Source: MGIIb-O2 sp964003245 (lineage in GTDB: Archaea > Thermoplasmatota > Poseidoniia > Poseidoniales > Thalassarchaeaceae). Taken from it: 15,258 nt of DNA. Positions 1 through 6,398 of this stretch are shown piece after piece. The stretch lies in the NCBI GenBank assembly GCA_964003245.1, contig CAXFIU010000032.1:1-15258 (forward strand), read 5' to 3'. Both the position numbers and the translations under genes were made by a program. The number at the start of each line of letters is the position of its first letter. Positions within the stretch are counted from its first letter, which is position 1. The notes below the pieces were generated by a model. That model was given only the letters and a program-made list of their open reading frames with translations. It did no database searches and was not told the origin of the DNA.

Positions 1-460
1 TAACAGCAGATCTAATTGCATCAATATCGGGATGAAAATTATCTTTTCTTACAGGGACATGTACAGGTACTGCCCCAATAAATTCTAACATTGGTTCATA
101 TGAAGCCCAAGACGGTGCTAACAGTATTGCTTCGTCCCCAGGCATTGTAGTGATCATAAATGAATATAGCAATGCCTGTTTAGCCCCAGGGGTAATAACA
201 ACGTTTTCTGCATTAGTTTCTATTCCATGTTTTTCAAAAAGATAATCTGCAACTGATTGACATAACTCCATTGAACCAGCACCTCTAGTATACTTGGTAT
301 TTTTTTCATTTAGCTCGTTAATGGCTGCATCAATTATTTCCGAGGGAGTATCGAATCCCGGCTCTCCAACAGTCCACCTTACTACTTCTGGGCCAGGCGG
401 CTGTAGATAGGGTGCGAACCCCACCCCTAATCCATCATAGCGCGATGAAACGTTCGGCAT
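1..460 (-). CDS. Class I/II (AspC-like) aminotransferase, N-terminal part, cut by left edge
   Basis: An open frame reads leftward from an ATG at 458-460 without a stop to the window edge, giving the first 153 residues of a PLP-dependent fold-type I aminotransferase. Visible family motifs in order are WTVGEPGFDTP (residues about 29-39), KYTRGAGSMEL, a VVITPGAKQAL cofactor-binding segment, and GDEAILLAPSWASYEPM, the loop before the large-domain strand. These match aspartate/aromatic aminotransferases of subgroup Ib/Ig. The PLP-binding lysine and the C-terminal arginine that binds the substrate carboxylate lie beyond the edge, so substrate cannot be decided. The ATG is chosen because it precedes the family's usual N-terminal arm (PNVSSRYDGLG) and no better upstream start is seen. 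The gene is divergent from the tRNA gene, with about 90 nt between them. Confidence 0.88.
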   Translation of the reverse strand, partial: MPNVSSRYDGLGVGFAPYLQPPGPEVVRWTVGEPGFDTPSEIIDAAINELNEKNTKYTRGAGSMELCQSVADYLFEKHGIETNAENVVITPGAKQALLYSFMITTMPGDEAILLAPSWASYEPMLEFIGAVPVHVPVRKDNFHPDIDAIRSAV

Positions 461-550
461 GATGTCTAGGAGGAGTACCAACACCATCAAGATTTTTGAC
501 ACTCTCTTTCGAAGAATATTCAAAGATAAAGTCTGTTACGGCTATTCAAC

Positions 551-624
551 GCATGGGTGGCAGAGTAGCTATGCAGCGGACTGCAAATCCGCGGACCTGG
601 GTGCAAATCCCGGCCTGTGCTCCA
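551..624 (+). tRNA. tRNA-Cys (GCA anticodon), CCA encoded
   Basis: A full cloverleaf can be drawn. The acceptor stem is 551-557 with 614-620, including two adjacent wobble pairs (554-617 and 555-616). The D stem is 560-562 with 572-574. The anticodon stem is 576-580 with 588-592, all Watson-Crick, with loop CTGCAAA and anticodon GCA at 583-585. The variable loop is four bases, and the T stem is 597-601 with 609-613. Discriminator base U (621) is the cysteine identity base, and CCA is encoded at 622-624. There is no intron. The D-loop reads GAGTAGCTA and the T-loop TGCAAAT, so the normally invariant G18 and U55 are A567 and G603; G19-C56 and U54-A58 are kept. T-rich DNA follows at 631-651. Confidence 0.95.
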
Positions 625-649
625 ATTGAATTGTTTTAGCGGATGCTTT

Positions 650-1081
650 TTATTTCCATTCCATGTCATAATGAGGCCCTATATTTTCAATCTCAAAAAT
701 ATCTGACACAATTTCAAAACCACATCTTGCATACATTGGTACTGCTTTGATTCTTGCATTACACCATATTCCCGTTTTTTCTTCACCTGCTTTCCTTTGT
801 AATTCTTTGACAATCTCAGAACCTATTCCTTTATTTCGATATTCTGAGTCTACGGCCATCCCTCTTATTCGATATTTACAATTTTGTCTTGAATCAACTT
901 GCAGAGTAGAACATCCAACCATCTTTCCACCAATATAGGCACATAGAAATCTTGTCCGAGGGTCATTGTCTACCTTAGGATAATGTTCAGTTCCCCTTGG
1001 CATGCCTATTCTTAGAACTCTAAATCTCAAATCAAGATGATCTTGATTCATTGAATCCGACCAAACTAGTCGATGCTCCAT
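650..1081 (-). CDS. GNAT-family N-acetyltransferase
   Basis: A 143-residue single-domain protein, the usual size for a GCN5-related acetyltransferase that moves an acetyl group from acetyl-CoA to an amine. The acetyl-CoA pyrophosphate-binding motif A is clear at about residues 74-90: RGMAVDSEYRNKGIGSEIV, with the R/Q-x-x-G-x-G loop RNKGIG. Motif B follows as AVPMYARCGFEIVSD (about residues 113-127). The tail IGPHYDMEWK is also typical of the family. The acceptor (protein N-terminus, small amine or antibiotic) cannot be told from sequence. The ATG at 1079-1081 is in the divergent spacer shared with the membrane-protein gene at 1158. The 3' end faces the tRNA gene, 25 nt away. Confidence 0.9.
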   Translation of the reverse strand: MEHRLVWSDSMNQDHLDLRFRVLRIGMPRGTEHYPKVDNDPRTRFLCAYIGGKMVGCSTLQVDSRQNCKYRIRGMAVDSEYRNKGIGSEIVKELQRKAGEEKTGIWCNARIKAVPMYARCGFEIVSDIFEIENIGPHYDMEWK

Positions 1082-1157
1082 AATTGCGCGAGTTACTATT
1101 ACATGAAGAACCCATCTTTAGGGTTGATTTGAAATCACTTAACGTCTTGGTATTGTT

Positions 1158-1568
1158 ATGGCTGAGGAGAACCCGCCGGATTGGCGCATCTATTTTTTCT
1201 TAGGCTCCACACTTTTAATCAATACAATTTTCATAAAAATTTCATTTTCTTGGCCTTGGGATTCAGAATCTTTTACCCTTGGTGTCATGGGGTTAATTGG
1301 ATTAACAATGTGGTATATTTCTTGGTATCGATTTACATTCAAAAGACGCGGATTAGTCCCATGGTTGGACTTATGGCAGAACCCTGAGAGTTCCGCAAAA
1401 AAGCTATTTTTATTTTCATTTACAATTCTTATGATATCATATCTTTTAGGAAGAGACCAACTCTTTTTTCCAGCCCCCACGTCTTTGATTTTTTCATTGA
1501 TAGCTTTATTGACTTTCATTCAAGCAACTTATGTGCTTCTTAGTGTAACAATTCTTTCAGATGATTGA
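1158..1568 (+). CDS. Four-helix integral membrane protein of unknown function
   Basis: I do not recognise this 136-residue protein. It shows four hydrophobic segments, at about residues 10-31, 38-60, 82-98 and 106-131. The basic loop FKRRG and the KK pair lie between helices 2 and 3, which by the positive-inside rule puts both termini in the cytoplasm. It is rich in Trp and Phe (SWPWDSE, MWYISWYRF), and no catalytic or metal motif is evident. The ATG at 1158 is the first start after the divergent spacer and has no Shine-Dalgarno sequence, so the mRNA is probably leaderless. Hydrophobic codons run without interruption, supporting a real gene rather than a shadow. Its stop ends one base before the stop of the convergent RNase HI gene. 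Confidence 0.7.
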   Translation: MAEENPPDWRIYFFLGSTLLINTIFIKISFSWPWDSESFTLGVMGLIGLTMWYISWYRFTFKRRGLVPWLDLWQNPESSAKKLFLFSFTILMISYLLGRDQLFFPAPTSLIFSLIALLTFIQATYVLLSVTILSDD

Positions 1569-1569
1569 A

Positions 1570-2109
1570 TTATCTTTTTCCGGGTTTCCAGAATTGTAAT
1601 GGCAATGCTTCTTTTCCTTGCATTGCACGGAATGCTAAATGATCCGCTCTTTCATTCCAACGATGCCCTCTGTGTGCCCTAACATGTTCTTGACTTAAAT
1701 CTCGAAGAGACGAAACTTCTTGCCATAATTTCTGAACATTCAAAGCCAATTCTTTATTTGCTTTAGCTTTCCAAATACCCGAACCAATATTCAAAGCATA
1801 TTGGGAATCTCCTCTAATTACTGCAGGGCTATTACCTCCTTCAATTAGTAGCCATTTTAGTGCATGAGCAAGAGCACACAATTCAGCAGTATTATTTGAC
1901 CCAACTTCAGAACCAATATATTCGTTTGATGTTTTTTTTGTGATTACTGGACCACTTTTTTCCGTAATAATTTCTCCTTGGCCTTTTCCTAAACCTGTAT
2001 CTCCTATTACTACACAAAATCCCCAGCCAGCAGGAGTATCTGACGATACATTCCTGTTTTCTTCACATGACCCGTCTACATAAATTGAAATCTTATCGGG
2101 GATAGTCAT
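1570..2109 (-). CDS. rnhA: Ribonuclease HI
   Basis: A 179-residue RNase H-fold protein that cleaves the RNA strand of RNA-DNA hybrids, such as primers and R-loops. The acidic metal-binding residues are all visible: D12 in YVDGSC, E76 in SNNTAEL, D101 in RGDSQYA and D156 in ERADHLA. The catalytic-loop histidine H146 lies in HVRAHRGH, matching E. coli D10, E48, D70, D134 and H124. It is about 25 residues longer than E. coli RNase HI because of an insertion between strands 2 and 3 (about residues 36-70) and a short tail. This is type 1 RNase H, separate from the RNase HII usual in archaea. The ATG is 3 nt after the gcvH stop, so the two genes are co-transcribed and probably translationally coupled. 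Confidence 0.95.
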   Translation of the reverse strand: MTIPDKISIYVDGSCEENRNVSSDTPAGWGFCVVIGDTGLGKGQGEIITEKSGPVITKKTSNEYIGSEVGSNNTAELCALAHALKWLLIEGGNSPAVIRGDSQYALNIGSGIWKAKANKELALNVQKLWQEVSSLRDLSQEHVRAHRGHRWNERADHLAFRAMQGKEALPLQFWKPGKR

Positions 2110-2112
2110 TAC

Positions 2113-2496
2113 TTATTCCTCGATTAGAGACTTGTATGCTGCGGCATCAAGAAGAGCCTCAAGTTCTCCGGGATCATCCATTCTCATTTTACAAATCCAA
2201 CCTTCGCCATAAGGATCTGTATTCACTGTTTCAGGGGCATCCTCCAAGTCTTCATTTATTTCTGTAACTTCTCCAGAAATTGGAGCATATATTTCACTCA
2301 CTGACTTAACAGACTCAACATTCGCAAACGAATCCATCGATTTTACAGATACTCCTAATTCTGGCAATTCCACCCAAACAACATCAGTCAAGGCATCTTG
2401 AGCATAGTCAGTAATTCCAACAACAATTTCATTTCCTTCGACTCTAATCCATTCATGCTCTTTGGTATAAATAAGTCCTTCAGGTATTTCGCTCAT
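2113..2496 (-). CDS. gcvH: Glycine cleavage system H protein (lipoyl carrier)
   Basis: A protein of 127 residues, the normal GcvH length. It carries the lipoyl arm that shuttles the aminomethyl group between GcvP, GcvT and the lipoamide dehydrogenase. The N-terminal YTKEHEWIRVEGNEIVVGIT, the TDVVWVELPELG strand and the lipoylation segment ESVKSVSEIYAPISGEV are textbook; the modified lysine is K64 counting from this start. C-terminal ALLDAAAYKSLIEE also fits. An in-frame TTG at 2506-2508 would add four residues, but the ATG at 2494-2496 gives the family's usual beginning (MSEIPEGLIYT). No gcvP or gcvT is in the window, so the glycine cleavage role is inferred; some archaeal GcvH proteins may serve lipoate assembly instead. 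An unusual inverted-repeat leader precedes the start. Confidence 0.95.
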   Translation of the reverse strand: MSEIPEGLIYTKEHEWIRVEGNEIVVGITDYAQDALTDVVWVELPELGVSVKSMDSFANVESVKSVSEIYAPISGEVTEINEDLEDAPETVNTDPYGEGWICKMRMDDPGELEALLDAAAYKSLIEE

Positions 2497-2523
2497 GGGT
2501 ATCGCCAACCCTCACGAGGGTAT
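2497..2523 (-). promoter_or_regulatory. gcvH leader with two competing hairpins (possible control element)
   Basis: A perfect 6-bp inverted repeat, ACCCTC-ac-GAGGGT, lies at 2508-2521, only 11 nt upstream of the gcvH ATG. A direct repeat GGGTAT (plus strand) occurs at 2497-2502 and again at 2518-2523, start-to-start 21 bp, about two helical turns. In the gcvH mRNA the central GAGGGU can pair either with the upstream ACCCUC, leaving the start open, or with the ACCC touching the AUG. It could be an operator or an RNA switch; the function is not known. Confidence 0.35.
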
Positions 2524-2547
2524 TCCAAGAGTCAAGGTTTCGCTCCT

Positions 2548-2949
2548 TCATTCTTCCTCTAATTTTGTTTCCAAATGCTTTTTTTCCATTTCAGACCAAC
2601 CTGAACCCATATTATCGCCACTGGCATCTAGTTGTTCCTGTTTGAGCCGAACTCTCATTTCTTCTTCTTCTTCTCGGCTAATCCACTTATCCAAAAATCC
2701 CTTTTCATGCTCTTTTCCTTTAGAAAAATGTAATAATGAATACAAAGTAATACTAATGAAAAGAATCATCGGAAATATCAATGCTAAATTATTTTCTTCT
2801 ATGCAGTCACTGCCTTCGCAACCAAATATTCGAATCAATCCTTCAGATATTGCTAAAGCCGTCATTAGTGAGAACGATAAAATCACTCCAATCAAAATTC
2901 TTTGAATTCTATTTGCTGGCGAATCCAAAAAATCACCTTCGGAGGACAT
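2548..2949 (-). CDS. Two-helix membrane protein with charged cytoplasmic tail, unknown function
   Basis: I do not recognise this 133-residue protein. Two hydrophobic helices lie at about residues 16-42 and 54-75. The loop between them, FGCEGSDCIEENN, has two cysteines (C44, C49) that would face outward and could form a disulfide. The tail from residue 77 is very charged and probably helical (KGKEHEKGF, SREEEEEMRVRLKQEQ, MEKKHLETKLEEE). Basic residues at R14, R17, K77 and K79 place both termini inside. The ATG is 20 nt after the stop of the THEP1-like gene and the protein ends about 51 nt before the gcvH ATG, so it belongs to the same transcription unit. No link to either neighbour's function is evident. 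Confidence 0.65.
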   Translation of the reverse strand: MSSEGDFLDSPANRIQRILIGVILSFSLMTALAISEGLIRIFGCEGSDCIEENNLALIFPMILFISITLYSLLHFSKGKEHEKGFLDKWISREEEEEMRVRLKQEQLDASGDNMGSGWSEMEKKHLETKLEEE

Positions 2950-2969
2950 ATATTATCTCATGCATTATT

Positions 2970-3530
2970 TTACTCCAATAATTTATGAATTTTGTAAGGT
3001 AGAAGAGCTCTATTGACAGGAGTTACTTCTAGCACCCTACCATCATCTCTTCTTCGTATATCTTGCAATAGTGGATGCCTACTCTTCTTGTGTAATGTCA
3101 TCAAAGTCGGTTTATCATATTCCAAAGCAGCACGAACAGCCGCAACAAACCCTTCACTTTCAACTGAAAATTTACCAACCTCATCAATTACTAAAACCTC
3201 ACATTCATCTAGTGCATCAAGTATTGCAGGCACTGCAACTCTATCTAATTCCGTTGGATCAATTCCATACCCAAGAATTCGAGTTCTTGAATCTATATTT
3301 CGATGCGCGATAATTCCCTTTTCGCCAGTCCTTACATCTACACAGGCATATCCTACTCTCTCGCCATTTTCTATTATGGCTTCTGTTTGAACCCCTCCTA
3401 TGATATCTTTGTACATTTTTCTAGAGTTATTTTTTCTTTCATCCTGCACCATTTGTATTACTTTTTGCAGCACTGCGGACTTACCGGATCTAGGCAATCC
3501 TGTAATGCCAATTTTTGGATATATTCCCAT
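2970..3530 (-). CDS. THEP1-like nucleoside-triphosphatase
   Basis: A 186-residue P-loop protein of the THEP1/NTPase_1 family, which hydrolyses NTPs to NDPs; the archaeal role may be in RNA or nucleotide metabolism. The Walker A loop is GLPRSGKS (residues 11-18). The Walker B strand is VLVIDEVGKF with D116 and E117. The family-specific GGVQTEAIIENGERVGYACVD strand region follows the P-loop, and the C-terminal VTPVNRALLP has the NR seen across THEP1 proteins. The start is placed at the ATG at 3528-3530, giving MGIYPKIGITG; an in-frame TTG at 3543-3545 would add five residues. It appears to be the first gene of the unit running through the membrane protein, gcvH and rnhA. Confidence 0.88.
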   Translation of the reverse strand: MGIYPKIGITGLPRSGKSAVLQKVIQMVQDERKNNSRKMYKDIIGGVQTEAIIENGERVGYACVDVRTGEKGIIAHRNIDSRTRILGYGIDPTELDRVAVPAILDALDECEVLVIDEVGKFSVESEGFVAAVRAALEYDKPTLMTLHKKSRHPLLQDIRRRDDGRVLEVTPVNRALLPYKIHKLLE

Positions 3531-3639
3531 ATTACAAACCTTCAATTCTTTGCTTTGCGACGCAAGACGGTTTCACCGAGGTCAAGCGTATGTATTAATG
3601 GGTTTGGTATTTCTTAGTCATTAAAACCGGAGAAAGGAA

Positions 3640-3679
3640 AATAATTACCGGAAACCGAAAAACATTCTTCCGGATTTCG
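3640..3679 (-). terminator. Stem-loop plus T-rich tract after the methyltransferase-like gene
   Basis: Just past the stop at 3680 the minus strand has a 6-bp inverted repeat CCGGAA/TTCCGG (3648-3653 with 3668-3673) with a T-rich loop, followed by TAATTATTTTCC. Archaeal termination is driven mainly by T-runs, so this is a plausible terminator separating this gene from the THEP1 unit. The rest of the 149-nt spacer (3531-3639) shows only a weak TATA-like TTAATACATA near 3590-3600 that could serve the THEP1 unit. Confidence 0.4.
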
Positions 3680-5650
3680 TTACTGCATTACTATTGAACG
3701 TATTTTATTCGGTTTTGGGAATGGAAGGTTTTCAATTTCATAATTATTGACATTGTTGTTAGCGGCCCATGCTCTAGACCAAAGATCCAATGTTTCTGAA
3801 TTTAGATGTGTTGCCAACCAATTCAATCCTTTATCGACTGAACCATGTTCTTCTGCAATCCTTTCCATTACTTCAGTCGGCAATTCTAAGAAATTTACTG
3901 AGTTTCCTAAAACACAATCAGAAGGAACTACCGCCCATCTCAATCTTCTTTCTAATTGAGCGTTGACAATGGCCTGGCAAGCAAGTCTTGGCTTCCCCTT
4001 AGGTCTAATTGTCCCTGTCCATTTTGCTTGTGTTCTTTGAACAGAATCTTCTTTTAGACCACTCACATATGCTGGATGGATTATACTAATATCATCACCT
4101 TTAGTAGAGAAATGCGTCCCTCTAATGAAAGCAGTACCTCTTGAACCGGGCTTCCAATCAGTAATTTCTTCCGACCAATTTGTTTGATCGATTTCCCCTA
4201 CTCTTACCCGAATAGGCTTACCTGTAGGATTTAACCAATTATTTTCTTCAGAAAGTTTTGGCTGTTCCGCCAACTCAGTAATAGCTCTAACAATTCTTCT
4301 TCTATCATACTCGTCTCTAGGCATCCTTGGAACTGACCAGTTTCCATCTGTCCAACAACTCCACGATTTTTTAACCATATCAAAAGTAGGTACACTTTTT
4401 GCCAATCCATTTTGAGGTGTAATTTCGTTGGTGTGTAGAGGGCCATAACTAGTCATCTTCTCTGTTTCTCCACCTTTTGTTATACCTATAACCAAAACAC
4501 CCTGTGAAACTCCAGGGAAAATTCGTTGATTTTCTGGGAAGGACCAAGAAGAACTCCATCTGTTTTGCTCAACCATTAATTTACGAAGAGGGATACTACT
4601 TTTTTCTCGTAACAGTGAGTCTGGAACAATCATCCTTACTCGCCCATCTTTTCTGACAAGTTGCACACCTCTCTCTAAGAATAAGCGATAGAGATTCACA
4701 TTACCTCTAAGTGTCGAAAATCTCCTACTTCCATCTTTGTTAGTAGTATTTCTCAATTGTCTAGACAATTCTTTTCTCAATTCACTTCCTTCGGGATGCC
4801 CTCTAAACCTATCCTTTATTCTCAACCATGGAGGTCTACAGACTAGAAGTCCTGGTTTCTCATCCCACGGCCACTCTCCTCTCAAAGCATCTCCTGACTG
4901 AACTGATTTTTCTAGAATATTTTCCGCTTCTTTCCTTCCAATTTTTCCAGAATTTCCAGCTCCATCTAAGTCAACTAAGTCACATCTTGAAAGAGCAATA
5001 AGTATTCTTCTTCGAGCACATTTGATTGCAACTTCTGAATTATCTAACATCTGAAAACCGTTTAGTAAAAGTAACGTATCCTTCTTTCTTTCCGCAGGAG
5101 AGAATTTTTCGCTTCTATCTGCATGTATTCGAATTAGTCTAGCGGCGAAGACCCCTGCCCCTACTGATGGATCAGCGAAAGGTATTGCAATACCTGTACG
5201 TGTTTGTAGGCCATTGTTTTCATCATTCGAACCATCATCTTTTTCTTCTGTTACATCTTGATTAAATTTCTGAGCATATGCTCTGAAACTGGGTGGTAAA
5301 GCAGAAAGTGAGAGTGCGGCAGACGGCTCTTTCGAAACTTCTTCTTTTGTATCTTTTAATTCATCTGAGAGTATAGACTCTGCAAATTTAGCAGGAGTAG
5401 CATAAGCGCCCCTAGGTGACCGCCCATCACTTTCTGCTTCATTCCGAGCCAATAGATGATCTAGGACTGCACCAGGGTCCGACAGAAGTCCAGCCGGTAA
5501 AGTTGGCCAATGATTTGGTAAAGTAGCTGCAATTGGAATTCCATGCCGAGTAGCTTCTTCCCATGAATCTAACCAAGTGTTTAGTTGTTCAACCCTATCG
5601 GAACACTCTCTGTCAAGCCTTGCGTACCAACCGGATGCGTCACTAACCAT
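3680..5650 (-). CDS. Eco57I/type IIG-like N6-adenine DNA methyltransferase homologue with altered motif IV (RPPW)
   Basis: A protein of 656 residues from the ATG at 5648-5650, or 673 from an in-frame TTG at 5699-5701. Numbering here uses the longer form. Motif X is GAYATPAKFAESIL (about 98-111), motif I, which binds AdoMet, is FADPSVGAGVFAA (175-187), and the motif IV position reads LLVCRPPWLRI (285-295). After this come a GNVNLYRLFLERG helix, VRMIVPDSLL and PLRKLM, as in Eco57I/TaqI-type enzymes. The C-terminal half (about 480-673) resembles a target-recognition domain, including RLRWAVVPSDCVLGNSVNFL and a final NYEIENLPFPKP. No N-terminal PD-(D/E)xK nuclease is evident and no restriction gene is nearby. 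Arginine replaces the catalytic N/D/S of motif IV, so methylation is doubtful. It follows the coiled-coil gene at 5725 and has its own TATA box. Confidence 0.85.
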   Translation of the reverse strand: MVSDASGWYARLDRECSDRVEQLNTWLDSWEEATRHGIPIAATLPNHWPTLPAGLLSDPGAVLDHLLARNEAESDGRSPRGAYATPAKFAESILSDELKDTKEEVSKEPSAALSLSALPPSFRAYAQKFNQDVTEEKDDGSNDENNGLQTRTGIAIPFADPSVGAGVFAARLIRIHADRSEKFSPAERKKDTLLLLNGFQMLDNSEVAIKCARRRILIALSRCDLVDLDGAGNSGKIGRKEAENILEKSVQSGDALRGEWPWDEKPGLLVCRPPWLRIKDRFRGHPEGSELRKELSRQLRNTTNKDGSRRFSTLRGNVNLYRLFLERGVQLVRKDGRVRMIVPDSLLREKSSIPLRKLMVEQNRWSSSWSFPENQRIFPGVSQGVLVIGITKGGETEKMTSYGPLHTNEITPQNGLAKSVPTFDMVKKSWSCWTDGNWSVPRMPRDEYDRRRIVRAITELAEQPKLSEENNWLNPTGKPIRVRVGEIDQTNWSEEITDWKPGSRGTAFIRGTHFSTKGDDISIIHPAYVSGLKEDSVQRTQAKWTGTIRPKGKPRLACQAIVNAQLERRLRWAVVPSDCVLGNSVNFLELPTEVMERIAEEHGSVDKGLNWLATHLNSETLDLWSRAWAANNNVNNYEIENLPFPKPNKIRSIVMQ

Positions 5651-5722
5651 AGAAATACAGAGGTCGCGACAAGGGTTCCCTCTTTGAAGGAGTCGGCTCA
5701 AAACGGGGTCTCTTACCTATCG

Positions 5723-5730
5723 TTTTATAT
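5723..5730 (-). promoter_or_regulatory. TATA box ATATAAAA for the methyltransferase-like gene
   Basis: Minus-strand ATATAAAA overlaps the TAA stop of the upstream coiled-coil gene. Archaeal initiation about 25-28 nt downstream predicts a transcript start near 5699-5701. That is exactly at the TTG alternative start (leaderless) and about 50 nt before the ATG at 5650. It suggests the methyltransferase-like gene can be expressed separately from its upstream partner. Confidence 0.5.
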
Positions 5731-6342
5731 GTCTAAAGCAAAATGGTCTTGTTCCAGCTCAATAACAATCTGCCTTTGCAAAAGCCAAGTTATTGCCTCA
5801 TCAACTTCATTATCTCTAATTCCAATTTCACTTAATTCTTGTAATAATAAATCAAAATGTATGGAAGTAAGCCCCTTAGAATTTAATATCTCCATTACGT
5901 GAATAATGTGTTCTGAAACAATTGCTAACAAAGGGTCATCTCCGAACTCTAGATTTGTATAGTCAACTGCCGGAAAACCCTCAACTTCATCTTCACCTTT
6001 TTCTATCTCAACTTCATGTTTATTTTCATTCTCATAGATATCGAATAGATTTTTCTGATGCGGATCTTTTCGTATAATTCCTTCAGCCACTTCGCGTTGT
6101 CTCTTGAGTCGTTTTGCTAAGGTCTCCAATCGATGTAGACGTTGTTCAAGACGTAATTTTTCTCTTCCCAATTGACCTTCAATAAGTTGCAATTCTTCCT
6201 TAGCTCTTTCATCCAACCACATTGATATATCCCATGAAGGATCAAGTCTAAGCATTGTTTCCCATAGTTCTGCAATTGAATCCGGTAAAGTTCTGACGTC
6301 TATTCGAGGACTCCCTTCACTATCATCGGAACTGTGTTCCAT
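5725..6342 (-). CDS. Coiled-coil protein with C-terminal winged helix, unknown function
   Basis: A 205-residue protein from the ATG at 6340-6342; an in-frame TTG at 6385-6387 would add 15 residues that look less protein-like. Four parts can be seen. There is an acidic N-terminus (about 1-20). A long charged coiled coil spans about residues 44-93 (ERAKEELQLIEGQLGREKL, RLHRLETLAKRLKRQREVAE). An acidic linker covers about 103-122. The C-terminal domain (about 136-205) has the winged-helix pattern FDLLLQELSEIGIRDNEVDE then AITWLLQRQIVIELEQDHFAL, close in style to the C-terminal wing of archaeal MCM. QKNLFDIY (residues 96-103) resembles a degenerate PCNA-interacting PIP box. It ends 74 nt before the ATG of the methyltransferase-like gene, suggesting a DNA-linked joint role. 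I cannot name a family. Confidence 0.7.
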   Translation of the reverse strand: MEHSSDDSEGSPRIDVRTLPDSIAELWETMLRLDPSWDISMWLDERAKEELQLIEGQLGREKLRLEQRLHRLETLAKRLKRQREVAEGIIRKDPHQKNLFDIYENENKHEVEIEKGEDEVEGFPAVDYTNLEFGDDPLLAIVSEHIIHVMEILNSKGLTSIHFDLLLQELSEIGIRDNEVDEAITWLLQRQIVIELEQDHFALDI

Positions 6343-6384
6343 ACCGTCTGATTTGTAGTGGACCTCTATCAAGTATCGTATGAA

Positions 6385-6398
6385 CAATTGTCAATTGT
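6385..6398. repeat. Tandem 7-mer CAATTGT x2 in divergent promoter spacer
   Basis: CAATTGTCAATTGT is two head-to-tail copies of a 7-mer that contains the palindrome CAATTG. It lies between the divergent starts at 6342 (minus) and 6441 (plus). Such a position could be an operator acting on either gene. It is short and AT-rich, so chance is possible. Confidence 0.3.

Noticed and set aside
1100..1140. Short inverted repeats AACCC/GGGTT and GATTT-G-AAATC in the divergent spacer
   Set aside because: Stems of only 5 bp in AT-rich DNA, with no supporting position or repeats.
1190..1519. Minus-strand frame of 109 residues opposite the four-helix protein
   Set aside because: The plus frame has coherent membrane topology; the minus frame is its antisense.
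1570..1620. PIP box at the C-terminus of RNase HI (near LPLQFW)
   Set aside because: The glutamine and hydrophobic spacing do not fit Qxxhxxaa.
2494..2547. Glycine riboswitch before gcvH
   Set aside because: The leader is only about 50 nt and lacks the size and conserved core of a glycine aptamer; only short hairpins are seen.
2495..2905. Plus-strand frame of 136 residues over gcvH leader and membrane gene
   Set aside because: Ser-rich shadow of the minus-strand membrane gene, whose translation shows two proper hydrophobic helices.
3680..6342. Complete restriction-modification, BREX or DISARM system
   Set aside because: No nuclease motif, helicase, PglZ-type or other system component is present; only a methyltransferase-like protein and a coiled-coil protein.
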